A DNA stretch of 64,000 bases from Piezodorus guildinii (lineage: Eukaryota; Arthropoda; Insecta; Hemiptera; Pentatomidae), in contig CM041292.1 in assembly GCA_023052935.1 (NCBI GenBank), positions 139,886,951 through 139,950,950 on the forward strand, given 5' to 3'. A model generated the notes under the pieces. It had not been told where the DNA came from. It searched no databases and worked only from the letters and a program-made list of their open reading frames with translations. Below, piece after piece: positions 63,598 to 64,000 of the stretch; within the stretch, counting starts at the first letter, position 1; every line of letters begins with the position of its first letter. A program made the position numbers and the translations under genes.

Positions 63598-64000
63598 GTA
63601 CGCACCACTCAGGTTAAGCCTGCCTCATAAAACCTTACCGAAGTTCTCAGGGATTTACGGAAGTGGAGTCACTTCGAGGATACCTTCGTATCAATGGTGC
63701 ATTAAGACCCCACAATCACTAACATGGAATAGTTCCACTATTTGCTAGGAGCGGTAAATGGCGAAGCGTCAACGTTCATCTTCGGAATTCCGGTGGAGGA
63801 AAAGTATTACACTCAGGCGTGTGGAAAGCTATTTTCATTAGAAAACGCAAAACAGCCACAATAATGCCCAGAGATGTCTTCTCTTCACCCCCTAGAACAA
63901 GCAAGAAGACCACAGAAGCAAATCATCAACCGCGAGGCAGTCCTAAATACAGAGCTGTTGTCCTACATTCATATTCGAAAACGCAACGTTGAGGATGTTA
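63598..64000. other. Non-satellite sequence at the right edge, unidentified
   Basis: The sequence changes sharply at about 63600 to GC-richer DNA (CGCACCACTCAGGTTAAGCC) that has no resemblance to the array. No long frame and no motif that I recognise. It may be host DNA or the start of another element. Confidence 0.5.

Overview
This window is eukaryotic, repeat-dominated DNA, most likely from an insect. The basis is the element content: a Gypsy-family errantivirus with an env gene, Jockey-type non-LTR retrotransposons, a degenerate second Gypsy pol, and a very AT-rich satellite array. I see no convincing single-copy host protein gene, no rRNA or tRNA gene and no CRISPR. The insect order cannot be decided from the sequence alone.

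Layout. 1-2650 is a broken Gypsy pol on the + strand (RT, RNase H, integrase). 2651-4125 holds three copies of a roughly 440-bp unit with a palindrome and a GT microsatellite, followed by a possible LTR (4390-4568) and a GC-richer flank (4585-5030) with a promoter-like TATA. From about 5540 to 63600 there is a satellite array of roughly 280-291-bp monomers. It is organised into several generations of higher-order repeats (1.67 kb, 3.15/3.73/1.72 kb, 575 bp, 1.44 kb). A second module of about 640 bp, starting with a GT tract and containing a GC-rich core, recurs in the array. That core is homologous to the left flank at 4585-5000.

Insertions in the array. There is a Jockey fragment cut at both ends (14120-17138, -), and a 2.65-kb internally deleted Jockey-type element with a 12-bp target duplication and A-rich tail (18462-21110, -). 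There are three LINE 3' pieces (7567-7741, 35337-35566, 47341-47804; all +). The errantivirus (48701-56184, -) has two LTRs that look identical by eye. Near the right end there are GT-rich microsatellite and minisatellite tracts (61482-61716, 62233-62990) and a last copy of the module. About 400 bp of non-satellite sequence follows.

How the parts work together. The errantivirus is the only element with a nearly complete gene set: Gag, a -1 frameshift into PR-RT-RNase H, integrase, then Env. It carries a frameshift before integrase, Asn in place of the third catalytic acid of integrase, and a frameshift in env, so this copy looks unable to move by itself. All three large insertions lie on the minus strand, downstream of a promoter-like flank that points right. 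This suggests, but does not show, a flamenco-like piRNA locus. The stretch 39535-43200 (123 consecutive A, then monomers full of small deletions) looks like an assembly problem.
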